This document shows positions 28,131 through 41,147 of a DNA stretch of 64,000 bases, in pieces (position 1 is the first letter of the stretch; the number at the start of each line of letters is the position of its first letter). The notes beneath the pieces are model-generated. The model saw nothing but the letters and a program-made list of their open reading frames with translations. It made no database searches and had not been told where the DNA came from. Source of the DNA: Alentia gelatinosa. Its lineage: Eukaryota; Annelida; Polychaeta; Phyllodocida; Polynoidae. The translations under genes were made by a program, and so were the position numbers. The stretch is taken from contig OX465581.1 of the NCBI GenBank assembly GCA_950022655.1, forward strand, positions 106,871,125-106,935,124, in the 5' to 3' direction.

Positions 28131-31100
28131 CTCCATGACGGCGGCGTAGGAGGAGGATACTGTTAGTGTTGGGAGTGGAGCAGAGGGGGGTGAAACCAGA
28201 CCAGGGGTAGAGATCTTGGTCAGTATGCCCTTGGGTAACTTAAAATCTTTGCCCCTCAATGCGTGGCAGGTAGAAAGGTCATACATACCCTACAAACTCA
28301 CACAAACTAAACCTCGAGTAGAAACCACAGACTCCTAATTAGCCCCTACCCCCGACCCCCTACTTAACATCCCCCTCTGGCCATCCGCAGTGATCAGATA
28401 AAGCAGTGAAATAAGAAGCCATTAGGATCCGGTCATTCACTGCTCTTCGTGCCAGGCAGAGCGGAAACGACAGCATTCCATTGTTCGTATCAACTGGCAT
28501 TATTTGAATTTTTTTGTATCTGCATACCCTAAAAAGTTGCCAAAGGTCCAACGTCAAGTGCCCGTATACATTGTGTGTCCACACAACATTGGAGGGGAAG
28601 CCCCCTTTCTATGATAGCTGTGCCAAGTTTCACCGCAGATAAAACTCACAGTGTCCCTTTGACACATTGAAAACTCATGAGAAGTCACTGATTCCTATCA
28701 CTGAGCTCTCTATAAACCATCGCCAGCACTCAGCCTTCCCTAAACCCAGGACATGACAGAATGAAAACAGTACAACTCTCGTTTGAGGTATGCCTTCGCC
28801 CGTGTGATTTATGGAGAATCCGGGCGTGGGTGGGGGCAATGATGTAGGAGGCGGAGACGGGTGGGGTAGGTAGGGGAGTGGGGTGATGGGTCTAACCCTT
28901 GTCTGGTGGTGGCCGGGCTCATGTTTGCGGTCTCCTCACGGCGCCAGGGCGATGGCTTCGATGGCGGCTTCCTGTGTCCAGTAGGAGTATACTGAGGGTC
29001 CCGAGTTGGATTGATAGGTGGATGGTAGATAGATGGATGGATCGTGTGGTGTGGTTATGCTGTACATACAGCAGGGTGGGGATTGAATCGGCATCAAATC
29101 CCTCCCATCCTCGTCACGCCGTCTCCCCACCCCGCACCAGACCCCCACGTCTACCTGTGCCTAATTGGCTCCTAATGAAGCGCCTTGATGAAGCTCACGG
29201 GGAGGTAGGTGCTGGGGAAGTGAAGGAGGAGGAGGGGGGGGGGGTAATCTTTGGGTGGAGAAGAAGAGGAGGGGACAAACGAGGTCGCAGGTTGTCCACA
29301 GGTCGGCCGTGGGAGTCGGCGACCACATCAAAAGGCCGAGTAGGGGTAGCCGTGTGAGGGGTGGTAGAGGTGTGCTGGCTCGCTCATTGATGGCGGGGGA
29401 AGCACCGTGGGGGCAGGGCAGGGAGGGAGGTGGAGGCCCCGGCCCCATGGCAGCCCACCGGGGGACACGTCACGCAACCCGGCGATCAGAGGGCGTCTCT
29501 CACCTGGCCGTGGCCGGGCCGCACACACCTGGACACCGGCGTGTACACAGCTCTACCCCCGGTACCCCGCCCCCAAATGACGAGGTGGTGGGCGCCGGGC
29601 GGCCCAGTGTATCAATACACCCAACACCCCTCCAACACGACTACCACTCCCCGCACCTTTGGTTTGCCCAGGACAGATTTGACAGCAGGAATTGCCGTTG
29701 ATGACTTCATTGTGTTTTCAAAGGCCGACCTCTGAAACGTTCTAATAATGTCTTTAGGTTATGTGCGGTTATCAGGGAGATGCATCATTATAGGCCCTGT
29801 GAGGAGGTGCAAGTGTGGGGTGTTTTAAATATTCAAAACCTCCTTCTCCAACGGAATACAAAATATATATAAATTATATTTGTTTAAGGACATATTTTAG
29901 TCAAAATACCTTTAAAATCGTCTGGTCTTACATAGTTGATGCACATATACGTAGAGGTCGCTTTAGAAGTGGTGATAAGTGTTTAAGAGTGCATTTTATT
30001 GCCAAAGAAGAATGTTAAAAACTTCATGCTCTCATGTAGTTTATGTATACATACATGTAGAGATCAATTTAAAGGTAACAAAATGCATAGTCTAGAACTT
30101 TCACATTGATTTCTCTGGTTGTTATCGGGTGAATTCCGGTGGCGGGTAGAAATCCTTCTTTAACTGTGTTCCTACCGTGTCCTGTGTACAATACTTAATG
30201 TCGTAAGCTGAGTGGGAGCTGAAAGTGGCGTACCAATCTCGGGTCCCGCTTAGCCCCCCGGCAAAGGCCCACTCAGCGGGCGGGGCTATGCATTAGGAGC
30301 AGATTGGGGGAGAACAACCAGGTTTGGGCGAATGGGAATGATTTGGTTGCCGGGCAGCAATGTCAGAGGGTCAGGCTTTTGCAAGTCAGGGACATCTACA
30401 TGACCATTTGCCCAGCACCGGAGTGGGGTGGTCGGGTCTGGCTGGCTGTATGTTGGTTGTATGGCCGGCGGGCCGGGAGGAGGGGCTGGGAGGGGGAATG
30501 GGACAGCCCGCCCAGCGTCGCCCCCGCTAGCATTCCTGGGTCTCCCAGTTGGAGGCTGGTCGCTGCTGCACATTTCCAGCCTGGCTGACCCCTCCTTATA
30601 ACCACCCAGTCCAGAACGGCAAAATATCAGCCTAATTCACTTTGGCCAGCCCGGCAAGGACTGGGGTCAGAAGCGGGGTCATTTGCGCCGGTCTGCCTCG
30701 GTACCACGCCCAGAATATGACTGAATATTGCAGGAATTGGCCACAAAGGGGTTGTAAAAGAACACCAGTGGAGAGCGCAAGCTTAGCGTGAAAACACAAG
30801 CTTCCCAATCCATTTGTATTAGTACTTTCTTTCAAAACCTACCTCCCACTCACATTCGTTTTTGAACAAATCAAAAAAGCTAGCGCAATGTCACCTGATA
30901 TACTAACCTACACGCACCTAACTAAAAGTAGGTCGATTACAAACGTGGAATACCAGTTCCTATTTTGAATTTATCCGAACTGTTTGAGAGAAATAATTCA
31001 TAACTGTGTTGAGCAGCTTATCATGTCGTGCATATTTAAGTCGCCAGACCATCAAACTGTACCGGCTGTTATCGCACGGACGATAATGCGTGAACTGTAA

Positions 31101-31816
31101 CCCGACCCAGTAGATAAGCAATATCAATAAGAGTAATTGATATGGCTGACCTCATGCCTTGTCGACGCACACACAGAACATAAATATGAACTACAAACGA
31201 GAGCATGGCACAGCCAGCCAATAACCCATGTTAACCCTATTTAAAACTCCAGTTACTGCGCAGGATAATTTCATATATATACATAGTAACAATTAGGTTA
31301 GTGATCTCCTGGTATAACCCTAGTCGCTCTTGTTTAGACTTGCTAGAGAGTTTGTTTTGAGGTTCCATTCCTGGGACGTAGAGGCAAATACAACGTACAT
31401 ATAATCTAACACAAATACCATTCCCAAACATAAATCTTCCCAGGGAGCTACTGTACGGGTAGTGCTGGGTTTTTATTCGCGGACATTATTCTGTTACAAA
31501 ACATGACCTGGGTGGAGGTTGCGGCGGGGATGAGGTTGGAATGAGGGGGTAGTGGGATATGGTTTAGTCAGATCACGGACGCTGTACCGGGGCATGGAGG
31601 TATCGACATAGGCAGGTGTGTCTGATAAACCTGCTTGGCCCACCTCCTTTGTTGTACACAGACGTATCAAATTCCCAAGTTAAGCATATGAATCTGAATG
31701 AGTAATGTGTTTGGGCCACTCAAAGAACTGCTTGAGTGGTGGTCTGTCAAGAGAAACGGCACACTATAGATGTAGGCTTTAAAGGTAAGTCTTTGGGTGC
31801 TGGTGCATTGGTTGTG

Positions 31817-31840
31817 CGTGTGTGTGTGTGGGGGGGGGGG
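31817..31840 (+). repeat. (GT)n followed by poly(G)
   Basis: A short GT run passes directly into a G homopolymer, followed by further G-rich DNA to about 31858. Confidence 0.85.
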
Positions 31841-33495
31841 AGGGGGGGAGGAGGGGGTCAGCACTATAATGATGCTTAACTACAAGACCTTGAGATATCC
31901 GAGTGTCAATCGATTACCTGGATGGTAATCGGTCTTAAATCTAAAAATCCAGATGAACTGAGGCACTCAATCGATCAGGATAAAACAATCCGAGCATTGT
32001 TATCATTATGCTACTTGTCCACACGAAGAAGGGCCCCGCTCTCTAGCTATGCGATTTATAGTGGCAATTTTCTCGTCAATACCCACTTAAGATACACCGA
32101 ACCACAATACTTCTTACCCGAGATAACTGCTCTGTCGATATGTACGACAGGTTTGGGCGCTGTCAGTTATATAGGCGTAGGCACACTCTAAGAGACTTTT
32201 TTTTTACACTCTATCTCCCAGTACATAACAGTCCCCCATCCCACCTCCTACGCCACAGTGGCATGTCTTGGCTTTTGCATTATAATTCCGGTCTGGCGAA
32301 GGCGCGCCCACCATTGGGACTCAATGGTCGGATCTGCATTCAGACTCACAAATTGGGCCACAAAAGTCCTCATAATCAAATAAAACGGCGGCAGATTCGC
32401 CGGTACGCGGCGAGTCCCACCTCTACCGCTGATCCCGGGCCCGGTCCCAGCGCAACAGGAGTCGCGGAAAATTATTCAGTTAGCTCTCAAAGGCTTAGAT
32501 GACTTTTATTATTTGCCCGGGGATGACTGCGGTGGCAGCGATGATGGCCACTGTGGACTATTTTCAAAACCATACGCCCTTGTTGTGCCTCTCCATTTAG
32601 GAATAAAAGAGCCCCTCCAATGGGAGGTCCTCCAGAGATAAAGCTTTAAGTGCCTTTTCGGCCTCAATGGCAATTGCCTCCCGGCTCGAGGTAAAATGCA
32701 GTCATGCGTTGACCCTTGACCTCCCAGCGTCTGCCAGGCTGCTCATTAGAGCCAGCTAGCGAGACTGGGTGGCGAAGCTTCAATTTTTGATGTTGCAGTT
32801 AGATATGTTCTACGTCCCTATCCAGGAAGCTCTAATCTTGATTAAAACGTTATGTATGATAATAATAAAAACCAACAAGTATCAGACAAGGCTTGCTAAT
32901 TTGGAGACATTTTCGCTTTGGGTGAAGAAAAGATAAGTACGAGGGGAGAGCACCGTGTGTCTTTATACAGCGGAAAGAGATCTATCAGATTTTAGTCCTG
33001 CGGGTATTCAGTGGATCTCCCAGGTAAAGTCGGGCCAATTGTGATGTAATTTTTCTGTCCTTTCTCTTGTGAAACATCAGTCCTGGCATGAATGAACTCA
33101 GCTGGTCTGCCAAGCAGGGCGGCCTGGCCTATTGTTTCAGCTTGATTACAACAAGCAGCACGAGAGAGGAACCGGTAATGTATCAGGTTGTGTGCTCGTA
33201 GAAACAAAAGGCCACCCCTCCAGTGTCCATAGTGTGCATTGTTATGCATCCAAGCAAAATAAATTAAGATGAACCTCAGGGATTGTTCTTGGCCACTTCA
33301 TCATACCTGTATCGGCACCGTGGTGGACAGCCACCACCAGGCACCGCATCTGCATTTCAATGGCCCTTTGTTTTTTATCCTGGTTAATTCTTGATAGCCG
33401 GCTTATGATTGAAGCGGGTAGAAGTATTGCGGGCAACACGGCACATATTGTATCCGTATATCGGATGGGGATGTAGACAGCTAGACAACAACCCC

Positions 33496-33509
33496 CATGA
33501 ATATTCATG
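33496..33509. promoter_or_regulatory. 14-bp perfect palindrome CATGAATATTCATG (POU-type)
   Basis: The sequence is its own reverse complement. ATGAATATTCAT resembles palindromic POU-dimer (MORE-like) sites. It lies 17 bp before a second palindrome that contains a full CRE. Confidence 0.4.
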
Positions 33510-33526
33510 AAGCACAAACGATAATG

Positions 33527-33538
33527 AATGACGTCATT
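33527..33538. promoter_or_regulatory. 12-bp palindrome AATGACGTCATT containing a full CRE
   Basis: TGACGTCA is the consensus CREB/ATF site. The two flanking bases on each side extend the symmetry. A second perfect CRE lies at 41140-41147, before the homeodomain exon. Confidence 0.45.
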
Positions 33539-34700
33539 AAAAATGTGGGCTGACTTTAGTACGTATGCTTGCGTCGGATGATTACCAATGCAGCAAGTAT
33601 TCCGAGCGAAGGGATGAATTATGCAGATACAATTCGTATTCAATGAATATATGTGAAAAGAAAAAGGACGTCTTAGATTTAAGTTCATTTACCAGCAGAA
33701 ATGTGATTAATTATTTTCACTTTGTATAAGGAAACAAAAAACTTGCATGTTGTAGCCCACATCTGAATTCACCTTCGACTTAAAACATCTTCTCCGGAGG
33801 ATCGATAGGGCAAGTTGCTGAGGCAGATAACGTCTGCACCGTATCTTCCTGATTGGATAAAAGCATAGGCCCTCCAAGGAATAGCTAATGGCCTGTGTGT
33901 AGTGCTTGTTCTTTACAAGATTGTGAGGTGAGCATATACTATGAGCAACTCCCGAGCAACATGTTATTCGCAGACATACACAATACGCGGCTGGCTCTGC
34001 CATGCAGGACAACTTGCTTTTATTATTTGATGGCCACAGATTGATTTTCCGAATGAATGAGACTAGTTAGATTCCAGATGCCATTAATAATGAACCATCT
34101 AAAGGAACAGTCTGCCACTCGAGGGATGATGCCTGCGTTGGAGACCTTTAAACAAGGGTCCAATATATCCTCCTGCAAATGGCAAATATCCAAGAAATGG
34201 CTAGCGTTAAATCAAATCAAATCTGACACTGCAACTGGAGGTGGCTGTCTGGCTGAGTATAATGAGACATAGGCATTATTACAAGGCCACAAGCACTACC
34301 CCACTAAGCCTGCGGTAGGGAGGCGGGTGCTGGGGGATCGTGCGCAAAATGCAACTGATTAGAGCAATATGACAGCTCTGACAGGGACCCAGTGGTGAAC
34401 AAATGAAGCCGGATTGACTGAACTCAGGCTGTCCTTCATGCATGGAGTATCAACATTATTATGAAGAGGATGAGGGAGGGGGTCACTGGTAATTGAATGG
34501 ATGTACTGACATTGTCTCCTCAGTGTAGGAGGTGCACACCGTGGTCAAATACACTAGGCATTTCTAGACCACGATTTGCCAGTGTAGATATTACATGGCA
34601 ATTGCACATCCTCATGAAAACCGACCATACAACTCTATTGCAAGAGGGCACATTCACCATGAAGTCTGCCTCTATTTGCACAATACGGACACTGATCATA

Positions 34701-34873
34701 TAGATGAAAAAGAGACTACAAAAACTTATTAAAAAAACTCTAGGAAAAAACATTTAGGTTTTATAGATGATAAACTTCACTTAAAATATAGATGAAAAAG
34801 AGACTACAAAAATATAAAAAAAACTCTAGGAAAAAATATTTAGGTTTTATAGATGATAAACTTCACTTAAAAT
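34701..34873 (+). repeat. Two-copy tandem duplication, unit about 88 bp
   Basis: Unit 1 (34701-34788) begins TAGATGAAAAAGAGACTACA and ends in CTTCACTTAAAATA. Unit 2 (34789-34873) repeats it with a small difference in the A/T-rich middle (CTTATT against TATA, a net loss of about 3 bp) and a C-to-T change in the following AAAAAACATTTAGG motif. The similarity is high, so the duplication is recent. It lies about 740 bp upstream of the candidate microexon. Confidence 0.95.
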
Positions 34874-35548
34874 GGATGTGGTACTTTATATGTATAATTA
34901 TAATCCCAATTCCTCTGCTAATGTTGTGAACTTTAACCACTGGAAGATTAATGTTGAATTCGCTCCTGGTAACAAATGTAGCAGCACATATTTAGAACCT
35001 ATAGTCATGTAGCAGTTGTGTACAGTTGGCAGTGAGCACTTCACTTTGCGTCTAACCAGTTCGGACATAAATATGCCAGAGATAACTGAGCAACCACTGG
35101 AAACTCGCTATCTGGCCGGATGTGTGCTACCGCTATACGTGCAAATAGACCAGAGTGACTTGCAACAATATAGGCAAATATTACCTCAAAAATGAAGGTC
35201 AGTCCGGCATTAGGATGATGATGGCACCTGCATCTAAAACAGGGCCGCTGTTGTGGGCCACTAGATAAGCATCTCATTATGGGAAAGGGGTCCATGAGCG
35301 GGCTACATAAAACTAGTTCGTCTGATGCTCAGAAATGGTAGCTTCCCGGTAGTACTTCATAATGACATAATAACATATATTCAGAGAAAATGTGGATTAT
35401 CTTCACCAAATATGATTGTGTAACCTAGTTCTTGGCATCTGTAGCTTTATGTCAAGATGAGTTGTGCTTAGTATTATGTGTATATATATCTGTTACAGTC
35501 CAATGCTGTCATTCTGAGATCAGTTAAACATCTGCTGAATTATCAGTA

Positions 35549-35556
35549 ATTTGCAT
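35549..35556 (+). promoter_or_regulatory. POU octamer ATTTGCAT overlapping TGCATG
   Basis: A perfect octamer ends 53 bp before the candidate microexon. It overlaps an Rbfox-type TGCATG (35552-35557), so the same bases could act as DNA or as intronic RNA. Neither role is shown. Confidence 0.3.
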
Positions 35557-35609
35557 GTATCATCTGTGTTAATAGCCATGTTACTTAATACTTTCTTTTA
35601 TCTTTTCAG

Positions 35610-35627
35610 GTCTATCAGAATTTACGA
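35610..35627 (+). CDS. Meis: Candidate 18-nt Meis microexon upstream of the homeodomain exons
   Basis: An 18-nt segment, GTCTATCAGAATTTACGA, lies between a strong acceptor (CTTTCTTTTATCTTTTCAG, with TTAAT branch-like sequences just upstream) and a perfect GTAAGT donor. The exon at 41611 needs one carried-over base (phase 1). Eighteen nt preserves that phase, so inclusion is frame-neutral. It would add about six residues, reading (xGT)-L-S-E-F-T-(AAT), directly before DGADNS. Without it, the preceding exon's last base joins AT directly. Rbfox-type TGCATG motifs lie 53 nt upstream (35552-35557) and 181 nt downstream (35808-35813), as seen around many regulated microexons. The splice sites and frame are read directly. 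Use of the exon, and its being Meis-specific, are inferred. A chance acceptor/donor pair is the main alternative. Confidence 0.5.
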
Positions 35628-37855
35628 GTAAGTATCACACGCCCTATTTAAAAGAACAATTACAACTTTAACTGGAGCATGACAATTTAACAGTTGTTTT
35701 ATTTACACCATTACTACCTTGATTGTGTTATAACACGCTCGCCATCCTTTTATGTATACAAGCTGAAGGTGTTCACTTTAAATGCCCGAGTTTATTTTCC
35801 TTAAGGCTGCATGGATGCTACGCATGTGAGTTAGAGAACTGTCAACGTGAAGGATTTCCAGCCCTGAGGCTACAACTACCTGTCCCACTCACATGCAGGT
35901 ACCTGATTCCCTGCTCATGACCTTCATCAAAGACAAAGGTCATGCCCCCCTGACCCGTGGGGCTCGCTTCTTGGAGACCTCTCACTACCCCCAGCTACAT
36001 CTCCACGATTACTCAGCTCCGACGAAAACCAATTTCAAGGGGTGGAAAAAACCCTAATGAGACTGCTTTGGACAAACTTCCGCCCATTTCTATTCTGAGG
36101 ATTGACTAGGCAGTAGAACGCGGACGAAGGAAGAGTGTGCTGGGGTGGCATGCCATTGGATGTTGAGTGGTGCTTTGGGTCGGTTCGTGACTGGCTGCAG
36201 TTTGCAGGGCACAAGTCAGGTGTGATTGGTGAGGCATGAATCGGTAAAGCTGTTTGAATGCTCCGGTCGCGATGACCAAAATGACATTGTTGCCGCTTAT
36301 TGTCGACCCGAGGAAAGAGGCCCCGTGTTAGCGGCACTGACCTGTCATGGCATTGATTGGGAAATGGTCAGATTCGCTGCCGCATCACGCCATCACCGCC
36401 CTACCACCCCACTCTCCAGCGTGTGGCTTCACACCACTGACACTCCAGTACCCCCCTCCCCGCCATTCTCACCTTATATTCATCCCTTCCTTCCTCCCAC
36501 CACACTCTCCCTCTTTCACACCTAGCCTAATACTACAAAAGCCCATTTGGCCTATATCCACCAGATTGAGTGAAGTATGCAGTTTTTGCTCTGCACATAC
36601 AAGCCCACCTATCCACTCTATCCATGCGTGACGGACTCCGCTATATAGGCTTGAGTGGTGGATGTTTGGATCCTGATGAGATCGAATCTAGCAGCGCCCT
36701 AAAACGCGAGCTGCGGATCACCCGCACGCCACACACTGTGTGATTAATTTATTGACGGCCCGACCATCGCCACTGGGCATCTTCTGCGGATGGCTGGCAG
36801 CTTCTCGCGGGTAATTCTAGATACACTTTTGTTCAGCTGCTCGCCTCGAGCAATTAGTCATCGTTATCTGCGACTCGACGGGGAGCTTTTATATGGTCAA
36901 TGTAAGAAGAGCGCGCGAGTAAACGGAGGAGTGGTGCCGCGGCCCGCTATCTGCCTTGTTGCTGTCATGTCGTCCGGAGATATGGCCGGTCGGCATGCGT
37001 GTGGAGTACTGACAGATGAAGTGACACGTTGTAGGAGCGACAGTAACTCATCAATCACAACAAAAAAAACACAACCCCACCCCCACCACCAAACACTCCA
37101 GGTCAACCTCTAGAGGCCGTGTGGTCAGCGATGATTTGTCTAATCACACCAAGATCATTGTATCATCATCACTGGGCTCTTTAGACACTGAGAGTACGCA
37201 AGAAGGTTCCTGGAGCAATCTATATCAAAATAGCACAGGAGGGTTAGGGTAGATGGTGGGGGTGGAGTTTTATGGTGTAGTCGATGGCCTTATAGAAGTG
37301 TGGAGGGTAATGATCGTGGCAGGGCGATGCAAACAAACGGCCGACCGCACGCTGGACAGTAAATCATCCCCCAACAAACCCCAGACTCAGACTATGACGA
37401 GTGAACACCCTACATCTCCCCCCCCCCCCCGCAAGACACACACATTCGCCAAACAGCAGCGATGCCAATACTGAACCGATACGGGTGGCGAAGTCACACC
37501 CAACTTCACAACGGAACGTTTAAAAATGCATGCCGACAAATTGGCTTGTCCAGTCGATGGCGTGCGATTTGAAAAAAAAGACCGGGGGTTGTTGCGACCT
37601 CTTGACCTGGTGAGGTGGGTAAGTGGTGTTGGTCACGCCGCGCGGCAGGTGTCGACGGGCGCCGGACACTGGCTGGACACTACCTGGACATGGCCTCGGC
37701 AAACAGCCACCCGAGACCGGACACCCTACAATATGGGAAAAGGTCGAGAAGGGCCCCATTCTCTTTTTATGTGCGACCGTGGCTTCGTTGGACTACAGTG
37801 ACTGGCTGGGGTGGTCGTTGGGATTAACAATCGTCTGTGTATGGCGCCACCTCCT

Positions 37856-37870
37856 CCCCCCCCCCCCCCC
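37856..37870 (+). repeat. Poly(C) run, 15 nt
   Basis: A homopolymer of C, interrupted by one A and then continued by six more C. Confidence 0.9.
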
Positions 37871-37981
37871 ACCCCCCGTGTTGGGGAGGAGGGGGCGGCT
37901 GATGGCCCACCTGTAGCGGAGCACACCTGGCCACCTTTGTTCATGTTCATCATGTGGTCATTAAAGGTACGGGGGATGGGA

Positions 37982-38010
37982 GTGTGTGTGTGTGTGTGTG
38001 GGGGGGGGGG
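37982..38010 (+). repeat. (GT)n followed by poly(G)
   Basis: About nine GT units pass into a run of about ten G, the same arrangement as at 31817. Confidence 0.9.
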
Positions 38011-40200
38011 TGTATCGAGCAGTAGGCCGGACTCACAGGCCCTTGCTAGCTCGCAAACACTCAACAGGATAAGGTGCAACGTGCACGCCGCTGTTCTCTG
38101 CCAAAAGCCACAGGTCAAACTCGTGGTGACGGGGACCCTGCTGATTAGCCGGACTCAAGAGGTGCGTCCCCGGGCGGCGCACGCCCCGCGCCCGGCCTCA
38201 CCTGCCCGCCCCACGCTTTTGTTTCTCCACCAGGTGTGCAATGCCGGCCAGTCTTGCCACCGCCGCCACCCGCCCACCAACGACGCCTGATAAAACATTC
38301 AGAGACCTTGGACACCAGCAATTGCAGCGCTCAAAGAGCAAGCAAGCCATGAGCTCAGTGGTCGTGTGTGGGTGGGTGGAGGAGGGGAGTGTGCACGTGC
38401 TTACTTACCTGTGGATCGTGACTCCAGGAGTGTTCGCTGGTCGTGTTGTCTTAAAGACATTATATGTTTGGAATGTCTGGAACCAAAGAGCTCACACTAT
38501 TTACTATACCATACACTGTACACATCAACACAGAAAATGCACATGTTACTGAATGCATTCCATTTGTTTTGCTCCACATTTGCCGTTTAATTCCACACAT
38601 TTGCGACTTTAAGATCCTGTCTCAAGAACGACACCTGTAAAGCGGTTGTTTAAATAATCATACCAGTCGTTGTTTAATTAAGAAAGAACGGTTTCTCAAT
38701 TCATCACTTTTCTGGCTCTTTTGGATTATTGGACGCTGAATGCAGGATAACGATTGGTAGATTGGGGAAGAAGGATGAAGCAGTAAAGGGCTGTGTGTGT
38801 GCGAATCGTGAAGGGAGCCCGGCAGTGGATAGGGAGACACGCAGAGACCAAACACTCGCCATAGCCCGCCCCTCATACAAACCCCTCTCGTCTGATGATG
38901 AAGGGGTGTCGGCTGATACATGTATTTGATCTGCCCATTGTATCGATCACAAAGCTGGCCCCCCGACCTGCCCCGGCGCCGCCCACAGTGGGCGGGACTG
39001 AGGGGGAGGGGGTGCCGACCAAGGGGTTAATCCTCCCAATCATACGCGGCCCCCTGCTCACTGGATCACTCGCTGCTACCCGATCCCACGCTTGTCATCA
39101 GCTCCTGGTATACCCCTACGAAAATGACACTGAGACCACTGCCATCGCCCCGTATTAGGAAGGCTACGTGGCGCCCCTCAGTCCATATTGTAGTAGTCCC
39201 GGGGTTACGGCGAGTATGGCTGGGGCATGGAGATAGGATCTAACATAATGGCAACTATGAGACGGGACGGGGTGTCGGTCAGCCTCCTATGACGGTTTAA
39301 TGAACTAGAGGAACTGATGTTCACCGGAGAGGCGTGTCTCTAGTACGCGGAGATTGGCTGAGAGAAGTGGATCAGTGCAGAAAGGTCAGGTGGGCCATGG
39401 TCGTCCCTGTGTTGTCATAAGGGTGTCCCGTTTGAATGCTATATCAATCTTCACTGTACAGCCGAGGGCAATGACAGAAACAGAAGCTGTCCTGGCCTAT
39501 AGCCATGTACCCGTACTATATGTTTTCGAAAACATCCTAAAGGCGTGACAGTCCAAACTATCGGTTAAAGCGGCGTTTTCTATTGTAACGAGTGAGTAAT
39601 TACCAATTGTATTTTTTTACTGGAGAGTGGAGACTGCATTGGGAAAAAAACCCAAAATATCAATTTTGTTGGCTGACCATATAGCATGACTCGAAACAAA
39701 AAAACACTTTATAGGGAAACAAACACCAGAACAGGCAATTCATCCGGCATATCGGTTGTCGAGATGATGGGTAGATTAACAAATGCGGAAATCATAACCT
39801 GTCCCTCACAGCACTATGAGATATCATCTCTGTTGCTATTGGCGCAAATGACTCCCCTCCCCCGGTGAAAGGTATAAAAGGCCAATAACGCCAAATTTAG
39901 TTATTGTTCAAAATGAGTCTTTTTTTTATTGCCTGCACGGTTTTATTTCGTATGATGTCGCCACACCTGTGATCCTATCACTGGCGTCACTGCGTCGTGA
40001 CTCAGGTATCGAGCCGCGCCACATCCACACCACTAGCGCCACCACCGGAGGCTTTAACCGGGCAGTGATCAGTGCACTTTTACGGTCACTTTTAACCATC
40101 GCCCCTTCTCCATAAATTAGAGAGTGATCACCCGTGGTGTTCCCGGCCTAGTCGCCAGGCTTTGATTACGCCGGTGTCTCCGGGCCATTGTATGCTTTCC

Positions 40201-40470
40201 ATAACTTTTATGCGCGGCCGAGACCTTGTTGGGGCCGGGGGGAGGCGGTCCTCCCTCCTTCCCGCCCAGTCGCCCGCCCGCCTTCCGCCGCCGCACGTGT
40301 CCTCGTCGTGGCCCCGTGCCGCGCCCGCCGCCACGCACGCCGCGCGCGACTGCTATAAAATTTTAACAGTAATGTCTGCCGTGAGGATTATTGAGCCTGC
40401 AGGGGCCCCCGAGCCTTTTAATGCCGACGCCTAATGCCGCCAAAATGCAGGACGCGGGGCCGCGCCGCGC
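40201..40470 (+). promoter_or_regulatory. CpG-dense block with TATA-like element, possible internal promoter
   Basis: Positions 40255-40350 are CpG-dense (many CCG/CGC words). At the 3' edge is TATAAAA (40354-40360), followed by more CpG-rich DNA to about 40490. A transcript starting about 30 bp after the TATA would begin 1.2 kb upstream of the homeodomain exon. It could make a Meis form lacking the MEIS/HM domain. The motif and composition are seen; promoter activity is inferred, and no initiator or downstream splice pair is obvious. Confidence 0.25.
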
Positions 40471-41139
40471 GCCGCTACCAAGCACTGCTCATTTGCCGAC
40501 GTTGTAATTCCGCGTCCGTTCCACACGGGCGACCAGGGCCCACGTCCGAGTCAATCACGGCGACGCCAAGTGGCAGCCTTTGCAAGTCCCCACCACCAGA
40601 CGCAATATTTGCCCGTTAGCTCAATCAGGCATATCACTTTGCGGGTGGCAGTGGGCAGCGCGCCGTGATATTCCAGCCCAAGGTGTTTAAAATTCCATAT
40701 ATCTTGATTTCTGTCCACTGAAAGTGGCCTCATCTTTATTCATGATTTGCAAAGCGGTCGCGCGGCAGGCTGCCTACCTGGTTAGCAGATTGACATGCCA
40801 GATAATCCACTCATTTACATTTTCACAATGATGCATGCACGGGGCTGCGATATTTCAATCATGTTTTGATATATTTCAATGGAAGGCGTAAGCAAATGTC
40901 AATTTAGGCGCAACCGCTGCTAACGCCTCGGACCTGCGACACAGCAACACAGATTGGTGGAAACAGCCTAGCTATTTAATAAGCTTAACCTTTATTTACA
41001 GTGAACACCTTGCTTTGCATAAAATGTCCTTTAGTCATGCCATTATTTTTGCCAGAATATTTATGCAGTGTAATATGTATTTTGTGCTTAGCCAAAACTC
41101 TCGCCCGCATGTAAGAAACTTTTCTATGTACTACTTAAC

Positions 41140-41147
41140 TGACGTCA
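41140..41147. promoter_or_regulatory. Full CRE TGACGTCA
   Basis: A perfect CREB/ATF site in an AT-rich stretch about 460 bp upstream of the homeodomain exon. It is the second perfect CRE found in the window. Confidence 0.4.

Larger units (their letters stand above)
28141..35609. other. Intron sequence leading to the candidate microexon
   Basis: No supported gene. A G run lies at 29234-29244, AT-rich islands near 29720-30130, 30830-31500 and 33500-33760, and a GT/G tract at 31817-31840. The palindrome module at 33496-33538, the tandem duplication at 34701-34873 and an octamer (35549-35556) follow. The last 900 bp before the microexon are AT-rich. Confidence 0.55.

Noticed and set aside
27902..28138. 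Signal-peptide-like open frame
   Set aside because: There is no ATG in the frame and no downstream exon is recognisable; kept only as a weak finding.
1..35600. MEIS/HM-domain exons (HPLFPLL, FSSNPELDNLM, RFHLLELEK) expected upstream
   Set aside because: Searched for by eye in the + strand and not seen; they probably lie before the window. A computed search is needed to be certain.
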